A stretch of DNA of 64,000 bases from Mannheimia sp. USDA-ARS-USMARC-1261 (GCF_000521605.1 NZ_CP006942.1:1-64000), one strand, 5' to 3'. Shown: positions 9,570 to 19,831, numbered from the stretch's first letter. Numbers and translations are program-made. The notes: a model not told the origin generated them from the sequence alone.

Positions 9570-10502
9570 ATGGTTCAAAAAATTATTTTAGATTGCGACC
9601 CGGGGCACGATGATGCAATTGCGATGATGTTAGCTTGGGGAAATCCGAATATTGATTTACTCGCTGTTACTACAGTTGTAGGCAATCAAACATTAGAGAA
9701 AGTGTCTCGTAATGCATTGGCGGTAGCGGAAATTGCCAATATCCGCAATATTCCTTTTGCGAAAGGCTGCCCTCGCCCACTTGTGCGTGAGGTGGAAAAT
9801 GCCCCTGATATTCACGGTGATTCAGGAATGGATGGTCCTAAACTACCTGAACCTACTCAGCAATTTTCCGAAAAACACGCCGCTCAATTAATTATTGATT
9901 TAGTGATGTCGCACCCTGAAAAAACGATCACCTTAGTGCCAACCGGCGGTTTAACCAATATTGCGTTAGCTGCTCGATTAGAGCCTCGCATTATTGAGCG
10001 AGTGAAAGAAGTGGTGCTGATGGGCGGTGGTTATCACACAGGTAACTGGAGTGCAGTGGCGGAGTTTAATATCAAGATTGACCCGGAAGCCGCCCACATA
10101 GTATTTAATGCGGGCTGGAAAGTAACGATGGTTGGCTTAGATTTAACTCACCAAGCCCTTGCAACCCCTGATGTAGTAGAATGTTTCAAAGCCTTAAATA
10201 GCAAACCGGGACAGTTTGTAGTTGAGCTTTTAGCATTCTTCTCCAAAAAGTATAAACAAGTGCAAAACTTTGATGCCCCACCGGTGCACGATGCTTGTGC
10301 GGTAGCTTATGTGATTGACCCAACCTTGATTGAAGTGGAACAAGTGCCGGTCAATATTGAATTAACCGGCACGCACACACTTGGAATGACGGTCGCAGAT
10401 TTCCGCTACCCACCGAAACCGTGCAATACTTGGGTAGCGAAAAAATTAGATAAAGACCGTTTTTGGAATTTGGTAATCGATTCTATCAAAAATATCGGCT
10501 AA
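9570..10502 (+). CDS. Ribonucleoside hydrolase (IunH/Rih family)
   Basis: 310 residues from the ATG at 9570, which has AAAGGA upstream; an ATG at 9546 would add eight residues and overlap that RBS. The N-terminal DCDPGHDDAIAMM is the calcium-binding signature of nucleoside hydrolases, and TGGLTNIALAAR plus the C-terminal PPVHDACAVAYV (catalytic His region) agree. It splits ribonucleosides into base and ribose. RihA/RihB-type pyrimidine preference is likely but not provable from sequence. Last gene of the psu operon; it converges on recG with only 16 bp between. Confidence 0.92.
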   Translation: MVQKIILDCDPGHDDAIAMMLAWGNPNIDLLAVTTVVGNQTLEKVSRNALAVAEIANIRNIPFAKGCPRPLVREVENAPDIHGDSGMDGPKLPEPTQQFSEKHAAQLIIDLVMSHPEKTITLVPTGGLTNIALAARLEPRIIERVKEVVLMGGGYHTGNWSAVAEFNIKIDPEAAHIVFNAGWKVTMVGLDLTHQALATPDVVECFKALNSKPGQFVVELLAFFSKKYKQVQNFDAPPVHDACAVAYVIDPTLIEVEQVPVNIELTGTHTLGMTVADFRYPPKPCNTWVAKKLDKDRFWNLVIDSIKNIG

Positions 10503-10518
10503 TCTAATCATCAACTTG

Positions 10519-12612
10519 TTAAGCGTTGGTATATTCCGCTTTATCATCTAACCAACGCTTAATTAATGCCTGTGCAAGCGGTGGATTTTCCACAATAATT
10601 TGCTTAGCGTAGTGTTGCACTAGCGGAATCATTTTGCGGTCTCGCATTAAATCTGCCACTTTAAATTCTGCCATTCCGGTCTGTTTTGTACCGAGAATTT
10701 CGCCTGTGCCTCGAATTTCCAAATCTTTTTCGGCAATGAAAAAGCCGTCTTGGCTATCTCGCATTACCTGTAAACGCTTGCTGGAAATTTTGCCGAGCGG
10801 CGGTTTATACATTAACACACAATGGGAAGCGGTTGCTCCTCTCCCAACTCGTCCTCGTAATTGGTGAAGTTGAGCCAAGCCCAAACGCTCTGAGTTTTCA
10901 ATAATCATGAGGCTGGCATTTGGCACGTCCACGCCCACTTCAATCACGGTGGTTGCCACGAGTAAATCCAATTCTGCCGCTTTGAATGATGCCATAATGG
11001 CTTGCTTTTCTTGCGGTTTCATTCGACCGTGTACTAAACCGATACGCAAATCCGGTAAGGCTCGTTGCAAATCTTCGGCAATTGCTGCTGCGGCTTGAGC
11101 CTCTAACACTTCCGATTCATCAATTAAGGTACACACCCAATAGGCTTGGCGGTTTTCGTTTTTACAGGCTTGATAAACCCTCTGAACAATTTCTGCTCGT
11201 CTGTCTTCCGAAATCACCACGGTGGTAATAGGCGTTCGCCCCGGTGGGAGTTCGTCAATAATGGAGGTGTCTAAATCGGCATAGACCGTCATTGCTAATG
11301 TTCTTGGAATTGGTGTGGCAGTCATAATCAGTTGGTGCGGATAAATTTCCTGCCCGTTAGCATTTTTCGCCCCTTTCTCACGCAGTGTTAAGCGTTGATG
11401 CACACCGAAACGGTGTTGTTCGTCAATAATCACTAAGGCTAAATGGTGAAATTCTACCGCCTCTTGGAACAGTGCGTGTGTGCCGATGATCATCTGCACC
11501 TCACCATTCTTTATAGCCTCTAATTGAGCGGTTCTTGCTTTGCCTTTCACTTTACCGGCAAGCCAGCCGACCTCAATCCCAAAGGGTTTAAGCCAGTTGG
11601 CAAAGTTATTAGCGTGCTGTTCAGCGAGAATTTCAGTCGGAGCCATTAGGGCAACCTGCTTGCCATTATCAATCGCTAACAGAGCTGCCAAAGCCGCAAC
11701 CAGCGTTTTTCCCGAACCCACATCGCCTTGTACTAACCGCATCATTGGGTTTGGACGTGCTAAATCTTGCTCAATATCCGCCGTCACTCGGCTTTGGGCA
11801 TTGGTTGGTTGGAACGGTAGGCTGGCTAAAAAGCGATCTTTTAAATCGGTTTTATAGGTCAGTGGTTCGGCAAATTGCTGTTTGACTCCTAAACGGAGCT
11901 GCTGCATCGCTAAATTGTGAGCCAGTAATTCCTCAAAAATAAGTCGTTTTTGGGCGGGATGTTCGCCTTTTTCTAGAATTTCTGCCGAAATAGTTGGTGG
12001 CGGACGGTGCAACAACTGCAACGCCTCTTTTAAACTATATTTGTGTGGATTGTACTCATCGGGCAATAACTCTGCCACTTTCACATTGTTTAATACCGCT
12101 AAGGCTTGCTCGGTCATTTTGCGTAATGATGCCTGTTTTAAGCCTTCAGTGGTGGAATAAATCGGCGTGAGCGTTTCCGCCAGTTCAAGCGGTTGATTAT
12201 TGCGGATAATTTGATATTCAGGGTGATGAATTTCCGCCATAAAACGCCCACGTTTCACTTCACCAAAAGCTTTCACCCGAACGCCTGTAGCAAGGCTGTT
12301 TTTCATTCCTGCATTGAAATTAAAGAATTTGAGCATAATTTTGCTCGTGCCGTCCGATAACGTCACAGACAAAATAGGGCGTTTACCAAACTGCACTTCA
12401 GTGAGTTGCACATAGCCTTCAATGGTGCAGTAAGTGTCGGGGCGAACATCTGCGATCGGCGTAATTCGAGTACGATCTTCATATCTCATCGGTAGATGAA
12501 ATAACAAATCCTGCACATTATTAATGCCGATACGCCCTAGTTTTTCTGCGATTGCTGCCCCTACACCTGAAAGTTCGGTTAGAGGGACACCGTCTAATAA
12601 TTGTTCGCTCAT
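10519..12612 (-). CDS. recG: ATP-dependent DNA helicase RecG
   Basis: 697 residues, as in other gammaproteobacteria. RecG remodels stalled replication forks and R-loops. The N-terminal wedge domain (about 1-200, with the OB fold) precedes a superfamily 2 helicase: Walker A GDVGSGKT near residue 295, DEQHRFGVHQR near 395, the TATPIPRTLAM motif, and the C-terminal VATTVIEVGVDVPNA and QLRGRVGRG motifs. The RBS is weak. It is transcribed towards the psu operon. Confidence 0.98.
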   Translation of the reverse strand: MSEQLLDGVPLTELSGVGAAIAEKLGRIGINNVQDLLFHLPMRYEDRTRITPIADVRPDTYCTIEGYVQLTEVQFGKRPILSVTLSDGTSKIMLKFFNFNAGMKNSLATGVRVKAFGEVKRGRFMAEIHHPEYQIIRNNQPLELAETLTPIYSTTEGLKQASLRKMTEQALAVLNNVKVAELLPDEYNPHKYSLKEALQLLHRPPPTISAEILEKGEHPAQKRLIFEELLAHNLAMQQLRLGVKQQFAEPLTYKTDLKDRFLASLPFQPTNAQSRVTADIEQDLARPNPMMRLVQGDVGSGKTLVAALAALLAIDNGKQVALMAPTEILAEQHANNFANWLKPFGIEVGWLAGKVKGKARTAQLEAIKNGEVQMIIGTHALFQEAVEFHHLALVIIDEQHRFGVHQRLTLREKGAKNANGQEIYPHQLIMTATPIPRTLAMTVYADLDTSIIDELPPGRTPITTVVISEDRRAEIVQRVYQACKNENRQAYWVCTLIDESEVLEAQAAAAIAEDLQRALPDLRIGLVHGRMKPQEKQAIMASFKAAELDLLVATTVIEVGVDVPNASLMIIENSERLGLAQLHQLRGRVGRGATASHCVLMYKPPLGKISSKRLQVMRDSQDGFFIAEKDLEIRGTGEILGTKQTGMAEFKVADLMRDRKMIPLVQHYAKQIIVENPPLAQALIKRWLDDKAEYTNA

Positions 12613-12696
12613 TATATTTATTCAAATAACCATTATTGGAAACAAGTATAAGGGGAAAATAACGTTTTCTCTATTTTTTAATCATTTTTCTTACAG

Positions 12697-12753
12697 ACAA
12701 GCGGTATTTTTTCTCCCATTTTTTGCAAAAAATCTTGAAAATTTGACCGCTTG
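12697..12753. repeat. Inverted USS pair upstream of htpG
   Basis: ACAAGCGGT at 12697 and ACCGCTTG ending at 12753 face each other around TTTTTTGCAAAAAA. The pair lies between the divergent recG and htpG genes, so it is not at a gene end. It may be a plain uptake signal or part of the htpG leader. Confidence 0.6.
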
Positions 12754-12794
12754 CCCCATTTAGTTTCTGTTTTTAGATGAAAAAGGAATACACA

Positions 12795-14675
12795 ATGGCA
12801 AATCAAGAAACCCGTGGCTTCCAGTCGGAAGTAAAACAGCTGTTACAGCTGATGATCCATTCTCTCTACTCTAACAAAGAAATTTTCCTGCGTGAGCTGA
12901 TCTCAAATGCGAGTGATGCGGCGGATAAACTCCGTTTCAAAGCCCTTTCCGAGCCGGCTCTATATGAAGGCGATGGTGAGTTGCGTGTGCGTGTATCGAT
13001 TGATGAAACGCTCGGCACAATTACTATTGCCGATAACGGTATCGGTATGACTCGTGAGCAGGTAATTGACCATTTAGGCACGATTGCGAAATCAGGCACA
13101 AAAGAATTTTTAGCCTCACTCGGCACAGAACAAGCCAAAGATAGTCAGCTTATCGGTCAATTCGGCGTGGGTTTCTATTCTTCATTTATTGTAGCGGATA
13201 AAGTTACCGTCAAAACCCGTGCTGCTGGCGTGCCAGCCGAACAAGGCGTGATTTGGGAATCGGCAGGCGAAGGGGAATATACCATTGCTGATTTTGAGAA
13301 AGCTGATCGTGGCACGGAAATCATTCTACACTTGCGTGAAGAAGAAAAGGCATTTTTAAATGAATGGCGTTTGCGTGAGATTATCGGTAAATACTCCGAC
13401 CACATCGGCTTAGCGGTGGAAATTCAGACCAACGAATATGATGACGAAGGTAAAACAAGCGGTCAAAAATGGGAAAAAATTAACAAAGCTCAAGCCCTTT
13501 GGACGAGATCGAAAAATGAGATTTCAGACGAAGAATATAAAGAGTTCTACAAGCACATCAGCCACGATTTTGCCGATCCGTTGCTTTGGTCGCATAACAA
13601 AGTGGAAGGTAAACAAGAGTACACCAGCTTGCTCTATGTGCCGAGCAAAGCTCCGTGGGATTTATTCCAACGTGAGCAGAAACACGGTTTGAAACTCTAC
13701 GTTCAGCGTGTATTTATTATGGATGATGCAGAAGTGTTTATGCCGAACTATCTACGTTTTATGCGTGGTCTGTTAGACACTAACGATTTGCCACTCAACG
13801 TCAGTCGTGAAATTCTGCAAGAAAATCGAGTAACCCAATCGCTCCGTTCTGCTCTGACTAAGCGTGCATTGCAATTACTGGAAAAACTAGCGAAAGACGA
13901 TACGGAAAAATATGCTCAATTCTGGCAAGCGTTCGGCTTAGTGTTGAAAGAAGGCGTGGGCGAAGATTTTGCCAACAAGCAACAGGTGGCAGGCTTGCTC
14001 CGTTTTGCTTCAACGCACTCAGACAGTAGCGAACAAGCGGTCAGTTTTGCTGATTATATTGCAAGAATGAAAGAGGGGCAGAAAGCGATCTACTTCTTAA
14101 CTGCCGACAGCTATAGTGCTGCCAAAAACAGTCCGCATTTAGAGCTATTTAACAAAAAAGGCATTGAAGTATTATTGCTTTCCGACCGCATTGATGAGTG
14201 GTTAATCAGTCATCTTACCGAATTTGACGGTAAACCGTTACAAAGCATTACCAAGTCGGATTTAGACTTAGGCGACCTTGCCGACAAAGCGGAAGAAGAA
14301 ATCCAAAAAGCCCAAGAGGCAGAATTTTGCTCATTCTTAGAGCGAGCAAAAGGCTACTTTGGTGAACGGGTTAAAAATGTAGTGCTCACTCATCGCTTAA
14401 CTGATACCCCTGCTGTGGTTTCCACCGATAGCGACGAAATGACCACCCAAATGGCAAAACTCTTTGCTGCAATGGGGCAACAAGCACCGGAAGTAAAATA
14501 TACTTTCGAGCTAAACCCGGATCATACTATGGTGAAAAAAGTAGCGGATATTGCAAGTGATGATGAGTTTAATGAGTGGATTGAATTACTGTTTGAGCAG
14601 GCATTACTCTCCGAACGAGGCACGCTGGAAAACCCAACGGCATTTATTAAACGAATGAATAAACTCTTAGGGTAA
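12795..14675 (+). CDS. htpG: Molecular chaperone HtpG (Hsp90)
   Basis: 626 residues from the ATG at 12795, supported by AAAAAGGA upstream and by the family start [12 protein letters not shown]; the in-frame ATG at 12777 is less likely. The GHKL ATPase domain shows [21 protein letters not shown] and [11 protein letters not shown]; the middle domain has [13 protein letters not shown]; the C-terminal dimerisation part is complete. It assists protein folding under stress. No heat-shock promoter was confidently identified. Confidence 0.98.
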   Translation: MANQETRGFQSEVKQLLQLMIHSLYSNKEIFLRELISNASDAADKLRFKALSEPALYEGDGELRVRVSIDETLGTITIADNGIGMTREQVIDHLGTIAKSGTKEFLASLGTEQAKDSQLIGQFGVGFYSSFIVADKVTVKTRAAGVPAEQGVIWESAGEGEYTIADFEKADRGTEIILHLREEEKAFLNEWRLREIIGKYSDHIGLAVEIQTNEYDDEGKTSGQKWEKINKAQALWTRSKNEISDEEYKEFYKHISHDFADPLLWSHNKVEGKQEYTSLLYVPSKAPWDLFQREQKHGLKLYVQRVFIMDDAEVFMPNYLRFMRGLLDTNDLPLNVSREILQENRVTQSLRSALTKRALQLLEKLAKDDTEKYAQFWQAFGLVLKEGVGEDFANKQQVAGLLRFASTHSDSSEQAVSFADYIARMKEGQKAIYFLTADSYSAAKNSPHLELFNKKGIEVLLLSDRIDEWLISHLTEFDGKPLQSITKSDLDLGDLADKAEEEIQKAQEAEFCSFLERAKGYFGERVKNVVLTHRLTDTPAVVSTDSDEMTTQMAKLFAAMGQQAPEVKYTFELNPDHTMVKKVADIASDDEFNEWIELLFEQALLSERGTLENPTAFIKRMNKLLG

Positions 14676-14680
14676 TAACA

Positions 14681-14709
14681 AAAAAACACCTTCAATGAAG
14701 GTGTTTTTT
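14681..14709. terminator. Bidirectional terminator between htpG and the Pro/Glu-rich gene
   Basis: Stem AAAAACACCTT / AAGGTGTTTTT around a short loop, with A- and T-runs on both sides. It serves the htpG end on the plus strand and the gene end at 14721 on the minus strand. Confidence 0.85.
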
Positions 14710-14720
14710 GTTAGAAAGAA

Positions 14721-15320
14721 TTACTGCTTATTAGTTTCTGGTTGTTGTTCCGCTTTTTGCTCTCGATGACCTTCTAAAGATTGCTCTTCCGGCAAGGCTT
14801 GCTCTTTATGTGGAGCAGGTTCTTCTTGACCCACGGCTTTAGATAATTCTTCAGGGGTGGTTTGCTGAACGGCTGGTTTAGCCTCAGGGGCTACGCTTGT
14901 TGATGTTGCGGGATTGTGTTCAAGCGTCTTTGCGTGAGCTTCTGGTTTTTGCTCATTGGCTAATGTTTTTGGCTCTGGTTGAGCTTGATTAGCTTGTGGA
15001 ACATCAACAGGTTGCTGCTGTTGCTGACCTTCAAGTGATTGTTCTTCCGGTAATGCTTGTTGCTCACTCGGTGCTGGTGTTGGTTCAGAATCTTTTGCTT
15101 GAGCTGCTTCTTCTTTTGTAACAGGCGGAAGAGGCTCAGGTTTTTTCACCTCCAACTCTTTGTGTTGCTCTGCAACTTGTTGAGATGGTTTTTGAGCTTC
15201 CGTTTTTACTGGTTCAACCGTTTCTACTTTTTCTTCTTTCTTATCGTTATTGCCGATCAGATAATTACCGCCAATAAATGCTACTAAAACCAGTGCAACT
15301 AATAAAAATATTCTAGCCAT
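14721..15320 (-). CDS. Membrane-anchored Pro/Glu/Gln-rich protein of unknown function
   Basis: 199 residues. One N-terminal hydrophobic segment (residues 4-23) with little before it, so it is either a signal anchor or a signal peptide; the rest is a low-complexity, probably disordered tail rich in P, E, Q, A and K. The decapeptide ALPEEQSLEG occurs twice, at residues 89-98 and 175-184, suggesting an internal duplication. I do not recognise a domain. Such proteins are often envelope-spanning (TonB- or TolA-like tails, SPOR-less FtsN-like anchors), but no such motif is visible. Divergent from proS. Confidence 0.7.
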   Translation of the reverse strand: MARIFLLVALVLVAFIGGNYLIGNNDKKEEKVETVEPVKTEAQKPSQQVAEQHKELEVKKPEPLPPVTKEEAAQAKDSEPTPAPSEQQALPEEQSLEGQQQQQPVDVPQANQAQPEPKTLANEQKPEAHAKTLEHNPATSTSVAPEAKPAVQQTTPEELSKAVGQEEPAPHKEQALPEEQSLEGHREQKAEQQPETNKQ

Positions 15321-15378
15321 AGTTGATCTCCTTTATCAAGTTTTCCTTATCCTAACATTTTTTTAACGCAATACACAA

Positions 15379-15440
15379 CAAGCGGTTAAATTTCCGAAAA
15401 ATTTTGCAAATTGCAAAAAAGATCGGAAATTTGACCGCTT
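15379..15440. repeat. Inverted USS pair between divergent genes
   Basis: ACAAGCGGTTAAATTTCCGA (from 15379) is the reverse complement, bar one base, of the segment ending in ACCGCTT at 15440; an inner TTTTGCAAATTGCAAAA lies between. It is placed between two divergent gene starts (14721-15320 minus and proS plus), so a terminator role is not expected. Confidence 0.65.
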
Positions 15441-15498
15441 TTGTTTTAAAATAAGCAGATTTTTGAGATTTTAATATTTAAGAGAAATAGGAATAACA

Positions 15499-17214
15499 AT
15501 GCGTACAAGTCAGTATTTATTTTCAACCCTGAAAGAAACCCCGAATGATGCTCAGGTGGTGAGCCATCAATTAATGTTGCGTGCGGGTATGATTCGCCCG
15601 ATGGCTTCAGGTTTATACAACTGGTTGCCGACCGGGATTCGTGTGTTGAAAAAAGTGGAAAATATCATTCGTGAAGAGATGAACAAAGGCGGAGCGATTG
15701 AGGTATTAATGCCGGTGGTTCAGCCTGCGGAATTATGGGTGGAATCTGGTCGTTGGAACGATTATGGTCCGGAATTACTACGTTTTAAAGATCGTGGTGA
15801 GCGTGATTTCGTGCTTGGTCCAACGCACGAAGAAGTGATAACCGATTTAGTTCGCCGTGAGGTATCTTCATACAAACAACTTCCGCTGAATCTTTACCAA
15901 ATCCAAACCAAATTCCGTGATGAAGTTCGCCCTCGTTTTGGCGTAATGCGTTCCCGTGAGTTTGTGATGAAAGATGCTTACTCTTTCCACACAGACAAAG
16001 AGAGCCTACAAGAAACCTATGATGTGATGTATCAAGTTTACAGCAATATCTTTACTCGTCTTGGTTTAGATTTCCGTGCAGTACAAGCGGATACCGGCTC
16101 GATTGGCGGTTCGGCTTCGCACGAGTTCCAAGTGTTAGCTTCAAGCGGTGAAGATGATGTTGTGTTCTCAACCGAGTCAGATTTTGCGGCAAATATTGAA
16201 TTGGCGGAAGCGGTTGCTGTGGGCGAACGCCAAGCACCAACGGCGGCAATGGAATTAGTGGATACGCCAAATGCAAAAACAATCAATGAGTTAGTGGAAA
16301 ATCACGGTTTAGCGATTGAAAAAACGGTAAAAACCTTGATCGTAAAAGGTTCAACCGAAGAACAACCATTAATCGCATTAGTGATTCGTGGCGATCACGA
16401 TTTAAATGAAATCAAAGCCCAAAAACATCCATTAGTCGCAGACCCACTTGAATTTGCGGATGAAGCGGATATTAAAGCCAAAATCGGGGCAAGTGTCGGT
16501 TCATTAGGGGTAATTAACTTACCAATTCCGGCGATTATCGACCGCTCAGTAGCGTTGATGTCAGATTTTGGCTGCGGTGCGAACATTGACGGCAAACACT
16601 ATTTCAATGTGAACTGGGAACGTGATGTGGCAATGCCAGAAGTGTTTGATTTACGTAATGTAGTGGAAGGCGATCCAAGCCCAGACGGTAAAGGTACACT
16701 TCAAATCAAACGTGGTATTGAAGTGGGGCATATTTTCCAATTAGGGAAAAAATATTCCGAAGCAATGAAAGCAACCGTTCAAGGCGAAGACGGTAAACCG
16801 CTTGTGATGACAATGGGTTGTTACGGTATCGGTGTAACCCGTGTGGTGGCGGCTGCGATTGAACAGCACCACGATGAGCGTGGCATTATCTGGTCAAGTG
16901 ATGAAATTGCTCCGTTCACGGTAGCAATTGTGCCGATGAATATGCACAAATCAGAAAGCGTTCAAGCCTTTGCGGAAGAGTTATATTCAACCTTAAAAGC
17001 ACAAGGTGTGGATGTGATTTTTGATGATCGTAAAGAACGCCCGGGTGTGATGTTTGCTGATATGGAATTAATCGGCGTGCCACATATGGTGGTAATTGGT
17101 GAGAAAAACCTTGAAAACGGCGAGATTGAATACAAAAACCGCCGCAACGGTGAGAAACAGATGATTGCCAAAGAGAGCTTACTTGATTTCTTAAAAGAAA
17201 ACGTGAAAGCATAA
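15499..17214 (+). CDS. proS: Prolyl-tRNA synthetase
   Basis: 571 residues, the bacterial class II type with an editing insertion. Motif 2 ([21 protein letters not shown]) and the motif 3 area ([18 protein letters not shown]) are intact, with the inserted editing domain between about residues 220 and 400. The C-terminal anticodon-binding domain ends with the FLKENVKA tail. AGGA upstream supports the start. A remarkable 31-bp USS stem terminator follows. Confidence 0.98.
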   Translation: MRTSQYLFSTLKETPNDAQVVSHQLMLRAGMIRPMASGLYNWLPTGIRVLKKVENIIREEMNKGGAIEVLMPVVQPAELWVESGRWNDYGPELLRFKDRGERDFVLGPTHEEVITDLVRREVSSYKQLPLNLYQIQTKFRDEVRPRFGVMRSREFVMKDAYSFHTDKESLQETYDVMYQVYSNIFTRLGLDFRAVQADTGSIGGSASHEFQVLASSGEDDVVFSTESDFAANIELAEAVAVGERQAPTAAMELVDTPNAKTINELVENHGLAIEKTVKTLIVKGSTEEQPLIALVIRGDHDLNEIKAQKHPLVADPLEFADEADIKAKIGASVGSLGVINLPIPAIIDRSVALMSDFGCGANIDGKHYFNVNWERDVAMPEVFDLRNVVEGDPSPDGKGTLQIKRGIEVGHIFQLGKKYSEAMKATVQGEDGKPLVMTMGCYGIGVTRVVAAAIEQHHDERGIIWSSDEIAPFTVAIVPMNMHKSESVQAFAEELYSTLKAQGVDVIFDDRKERPGVMFADMELIGVPHMVVIGEKNLENGEIEYKNRRNGEKQMIAKESLLDFLKENVKA

Positions 17215-17217
17215 TTG

Positions 17218-17283
17218 GCAAAATTCTAGCGAAAAAAGACCGCTTGTAGAGATACAAGCGGTCTTTTTTCGCTAGAATTTTGC
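17218..17283. terminator. Perfect 31-bp-stem bidirectional terminator made of two inverted USSs
   Basis: The arms 17218-17248 and 17253-17283 are perfect reverse complements over 31 bp, with a 4-nt GAGA loop. Each arm contains a USS core (ACCGCTTGT / ACAAGCGGT), an A/T-run of six, and the outer GCAAAATTCTAGC. It lies between the convergent proS and DUF1232 genes. Confidence 0.92.
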
Positions 17284-17286
17284 AAG

Positions 17287-17439
17287 TTATTTTTTCAGAA
17301 GGGTTTGAATCAGTAACAAAATTGCGGCGGCATCATCCACTAAGCCAAGCGGACCTAAAATCGCCTCAGGTAAAATATCCACCGGGCTAAACAAATAAAC
17401 TAAAATAATCGCAACTTTAATCCATTTTGCTTTGTTCAT
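17287..17439 (-). CDS. DUF1232 (YkvA-like) small membrane protein
   Basis: 50 residues from the ATG at 17439, which has AAAGG upstream and starts 11 bp after the mioC stop. A longer ORF begins inside mioC but its extra part is read in the wrong frame of mioC and is not expected to be used. The sequence FSPVDILPEAILGPLGLVDDAAAI is the DUF1232 core (about residues 19-42), with hydrophobic helices on each side. Function unknown. Likely cotranscribed with mioC. Confidence 0.75.
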   Translation of the reverse strand: MNKAKWIKVAIILVYLFSPVDILPEAILGPLGLVDDAAAILLLIQTLLKK

Positions 17440-17449
17440 TTGGCAGCCT

Positions 17450-17890
17450 TTATAGTTTTTCCACAAAATTAGGTAACCACTCTTCAGCACTTGCATCGTG
17501 GTCAAAATTATTCACCACATCAATGCGGAGAGATTCGCACACTTGGTTTGCTCCTTTAGCTTTCAACGCATTTTCGACAATATTGACCGCATTGCAGAAG
17601 GTATCGTAATCGGAACTACCTAAGCCAATCACACCAAATTTCATTGCACTGAAATCGGCAGTACTTGCAGCTAAATCATTAAAAAGCGGTTGGATATTAT
17701 CCGGCAGCTCTCCTGCCCCGTGGGTAGAAGTTACCACAATTAAATTTGATTTCCCTTCAATATCTGCAAGGGTTGCTTGGTTAAATAACTCCACCTCAAA
17801 ACCTTGGCTGCTTAATACATCATTAAGGTGATCGGCAACATATTCCGCTCCACCTAAGGTACTGCCGGTAATAATGCAAATTGATGTCAT
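17450..17890 (-). CDS. mioC: Flavodoxin-like protein MioC
   Basis: 146 residues, FMN-binding flavodoxin fold. The N-terminal ITGSTLGGAEYVADHL is the phosphate-binding loop; STHGAGELPDN and GLGSSDYDTFCNAV are the flavin-contacting loops typical of MioC, linked in E. coli to biotin synthase activity. In E. coli mioC borders oriC, but here it is about 16 kb away beside proS. AGAGA precedes the ATG. The small DUF1232 gene follows at once. Confidence 0.93.
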   Translation of the reverse strand: MTSICIITGSTLGGAEYVADHLNDVLSSQGFEVELFNQATLADIEGKSNLIVVTSTHGAGELPDNIQPLFNDLAASTADFSAMKFGVIGLGSSDYDTFCNAVNIVENALKAKGANQVCESLRIDVVNNFDHDASAEEWLPNFVEKL

Positions 17891-17952
17891 AGTAAATCTC
17901 TTGTTAGAAATAGTTGGAGTATTCTAGCGAAGATGGGAGGCTTTGCAAATAT

Positions 17953-17989
17953 AAAAAAGCACCTTGAGTAGTTGGTTACATCAAGGTGC
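17953..17989 (-). terminator. Terminator of the nan operon
   Basis: GCACCTTGA / TCAAGGTGC 9-bp stem with a 13-nt loop; on the minus strand it is followed by TTTTTTATA. It lies after the nanA stop. Confidence 0.8.
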
Positions 17990-18024
17990 AAAGTTTTATT
18001 GCTTTATTGTAGTTTTATAAGAAA

Positions 18025-18903
18025 TTATAGGAATTTCGCTTTTAACTCTTTCACAACTGCTTTTTGTTGTGCGTTGAGTTCTTTGGTCATTGGCTCACGG
18101 CAGTAACCTGCTTGAACGCCTTCTTCTTCCAATAAGCCTTTAATGGTTTGGTATAAACCGTTGCCTAAAATGCCTTCGATTAAATCGTTGGTCACGTTTT
18201 GGATTTCAAATGCTTCTTTGATTTTACCTTCACGAGCTAAATCAAAGATTTGGCGAGCACGAATACCGTTTACGTTGAAGGTTGAGCCGATTGCACCGTC
18301 CACACCTAATACGGTCGCCGGTAACATCATTTCATCAAAACCTGCATAGATTAAGTGGTTCGGGAAGGCTTTACGCAGACGCTCTAATAGATAGAAATCG
18401 CCCGCGGTGAATTTCACACCAATGATTTTTTCGTTTTGGAATAATTCTGCAAATTGTGCTACACCGATGTTTACGCCTGTTAAGAATGGGATTGAGTAAA
18501 CAATCATTTTGTTGCCGGTTTCACGAATAATGGTTTCGTAGAAGTTTTTGATTTCCGCAAAGCTGAATTTGTAGTAGAACGGTGTTACCGCTGATAGGCT
18601 GTCGTAGCCTAATTCGGTTGCGTATTTACCTAGCTCTACCGCTTCTTTTAAGTTTACGCTACCCACTTGAGCGATTAATGCAATTTCGTCTTTCGCTTCA
18701 TCTTTCGCAATACGGAAAATTTCTTTTTTCTCTTCGGTTGAAAGCATAAAGTTTTCACCGGTTGAGCCGCCCACATATAAACCGTCTACTTTCATCTTGT
18801 CGATGTTGTAGCGGACGATTTGACGTAAACCTTTCTCATTGATCGTGCCGTCTTCGTTAAAAGAAACGAGTAACGCACTGAAAATACCTTTTAAATTTTT
18901 CAT
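18025..18903 (-). CDS. nanA: N-acetylneuraminate lyase
   Basis: 292 residues from the ATG at 18903, with GGAG seven bases upstream; an ATG four codons earlier would swallow the RBS. It cleaves sialic acid to N-acetylmannosamine and pyruvate. Class I aldolase of the DapA/NanA fold: [11 protein letters not shown] pyruvate-binding loop, Tyr136 in VYSIPFLTG, Schiff-base Lys164 in GVKFTAGDF. Last gene of nanE-nanK-nanA; 25 bp separate it from nanK. Confidence 0.96.
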   Translation of the reverse strand: MKNLKGIFSALLVSFNEDGTINEKGLRQIVRYNIDKMKVDGLYVGGSTGENFMLSTEEKKEIFRIAKDEAKDEIALIAQVGSVNLKEAVELGKYATELGYDSLSAVTPFYYKFSFAEIKNFYETIIRETGNKMIVYSIPFLTGVNIGVAQFAELFQNEKIIGVKFTAGDFYLLERLRKAFPNHLIYAGFDEMMLPATVLGVDGAIGSTFNVNGIRARQIFDLAREGKIKEAFEIQNVTNDLIEGILGNGLYQTIKGLLEEEGVQAGYCREPMTKELNAQQKAVVKELKAKFL

Positions 18904-18928
18904 TTGAATCTCCAAAATAAGAGTTTGG

Positions 18929-19831
18929 TTAAAGAGTTAATCCTTGTTTAATGCGATTTTCCGCCCAATATGCTGCACCGATTAAGCCGGCATCTTGTCC
19001 GGATTTTGCATTTTCTAATGCACATTGATAAACAGTAGGCATTTCTGATAAGTAGCGTTGAACAAGCGGCAAATACCCTTCCGCCAAACCCACACTACCA
19101 CCTAAAACCACTTTTTGTATATCTAAACTGATTTTTAAATCTGCAATTAAATTAGCAATGGCTTTTGCAGATTTTTCTACTAATTCGACCGCTTGTTGAT
19201 TACCTTGTCTAAAGCGTTCGAACACTTCCTTAGGTGAGCAAGGCTCCGCCCATTTGCTGGAAACTGCCTCAATCGCTCTGCCGGCAGCAATGGCTTCAAC
19301 ACAACCCACACGACCGCAACCGCACACCGGGCCGTTTGGATCGGCTAAAGTGTGTCCGATATGACCGGCAATGCCGTTCGGGCCGGTTTGTAACTCGCCA
19401 TTTAAAATAATACCGCCGCCCACACCGGTGGAAACGGTAATAAATACAAAGTTTTTGACCGCTTGTGCGTTCTCAAATAAATATTCCGCACACACCGCTG
19501 CTTGTACATCATTTAATAAACCAATCGGTTTATCAGTGTGGAGGGCGATACTCTCTTTCAGTGGGAACTCTGCTAATCCCCCCAAGTTTTTAGGGTTTAA
19601 AGCGGTTAAAACCCCTTGGTTGATAATGCCGGTTGAGGCAACCGCAATAAAATCAAATTGCCCTTGGTAGCCTTGCATAATCTCTGAAATAGCTTGGTGT
19701 AAACTTGCGGCTTGGTCTTCTTGAGGTCGGTCGGTTGGAGTTTGAATTTGCTTACGTTGTTCCACTTGATTGTTGTGAACAATCGCCGTCGCAATTTTCG
19801 TACCACCAATATCTATAGCTAAACAACGCAT
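18929..19831 (-). CDS. nanK: N-acetylmannosamine kinase (ROK family)
   Basis: 300 residues. N-terminal [12 protein letters not shown] is the ATP-binding phosphate loop; the ROK zinc site is [21 protein letters not shown] around residues 155-178. It phosphorylates ManNAc released by NanA to ManNAc-6-P, which the neighbouring NanE epimerises. Substrate is assigned from the operon; ROK kinases for other sugars look similar. 9 bp from nanE. Confidence 0.92.
   Translation of the reverse strand: MRCLAIDIGGTKIATAIVHNNQVEQRKQIQTPTDRPQEDQAASLHQAISEIMQGYQGQFDFIAVASTGIINQGVLTALNPKNLGGLAEFPLKESIALHTDKPIGLLNDVQAAVCAEYLFENAQAVKNFVFITVSTGVGGGIILNGELQTGPNGIAGHIGHTLADPNGPVCGCGRVGCVEAIAAGRAIEAVSSKWAEPCSPKEVFERFRQGNQQAVELVEKSAKAIANLIADLKISLDIQKVVLGGSVGLAEGYLPLVQRYLSEMPTVYQCALENAKSGQDAGLIGAAYWAENRIKQGLTL

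Noticed and set aside
17427-17609. Plus-strand frame across the mioC end
   Set aside because: It is the shadow of mioC and the DUF1232 gene on the opposite strand.
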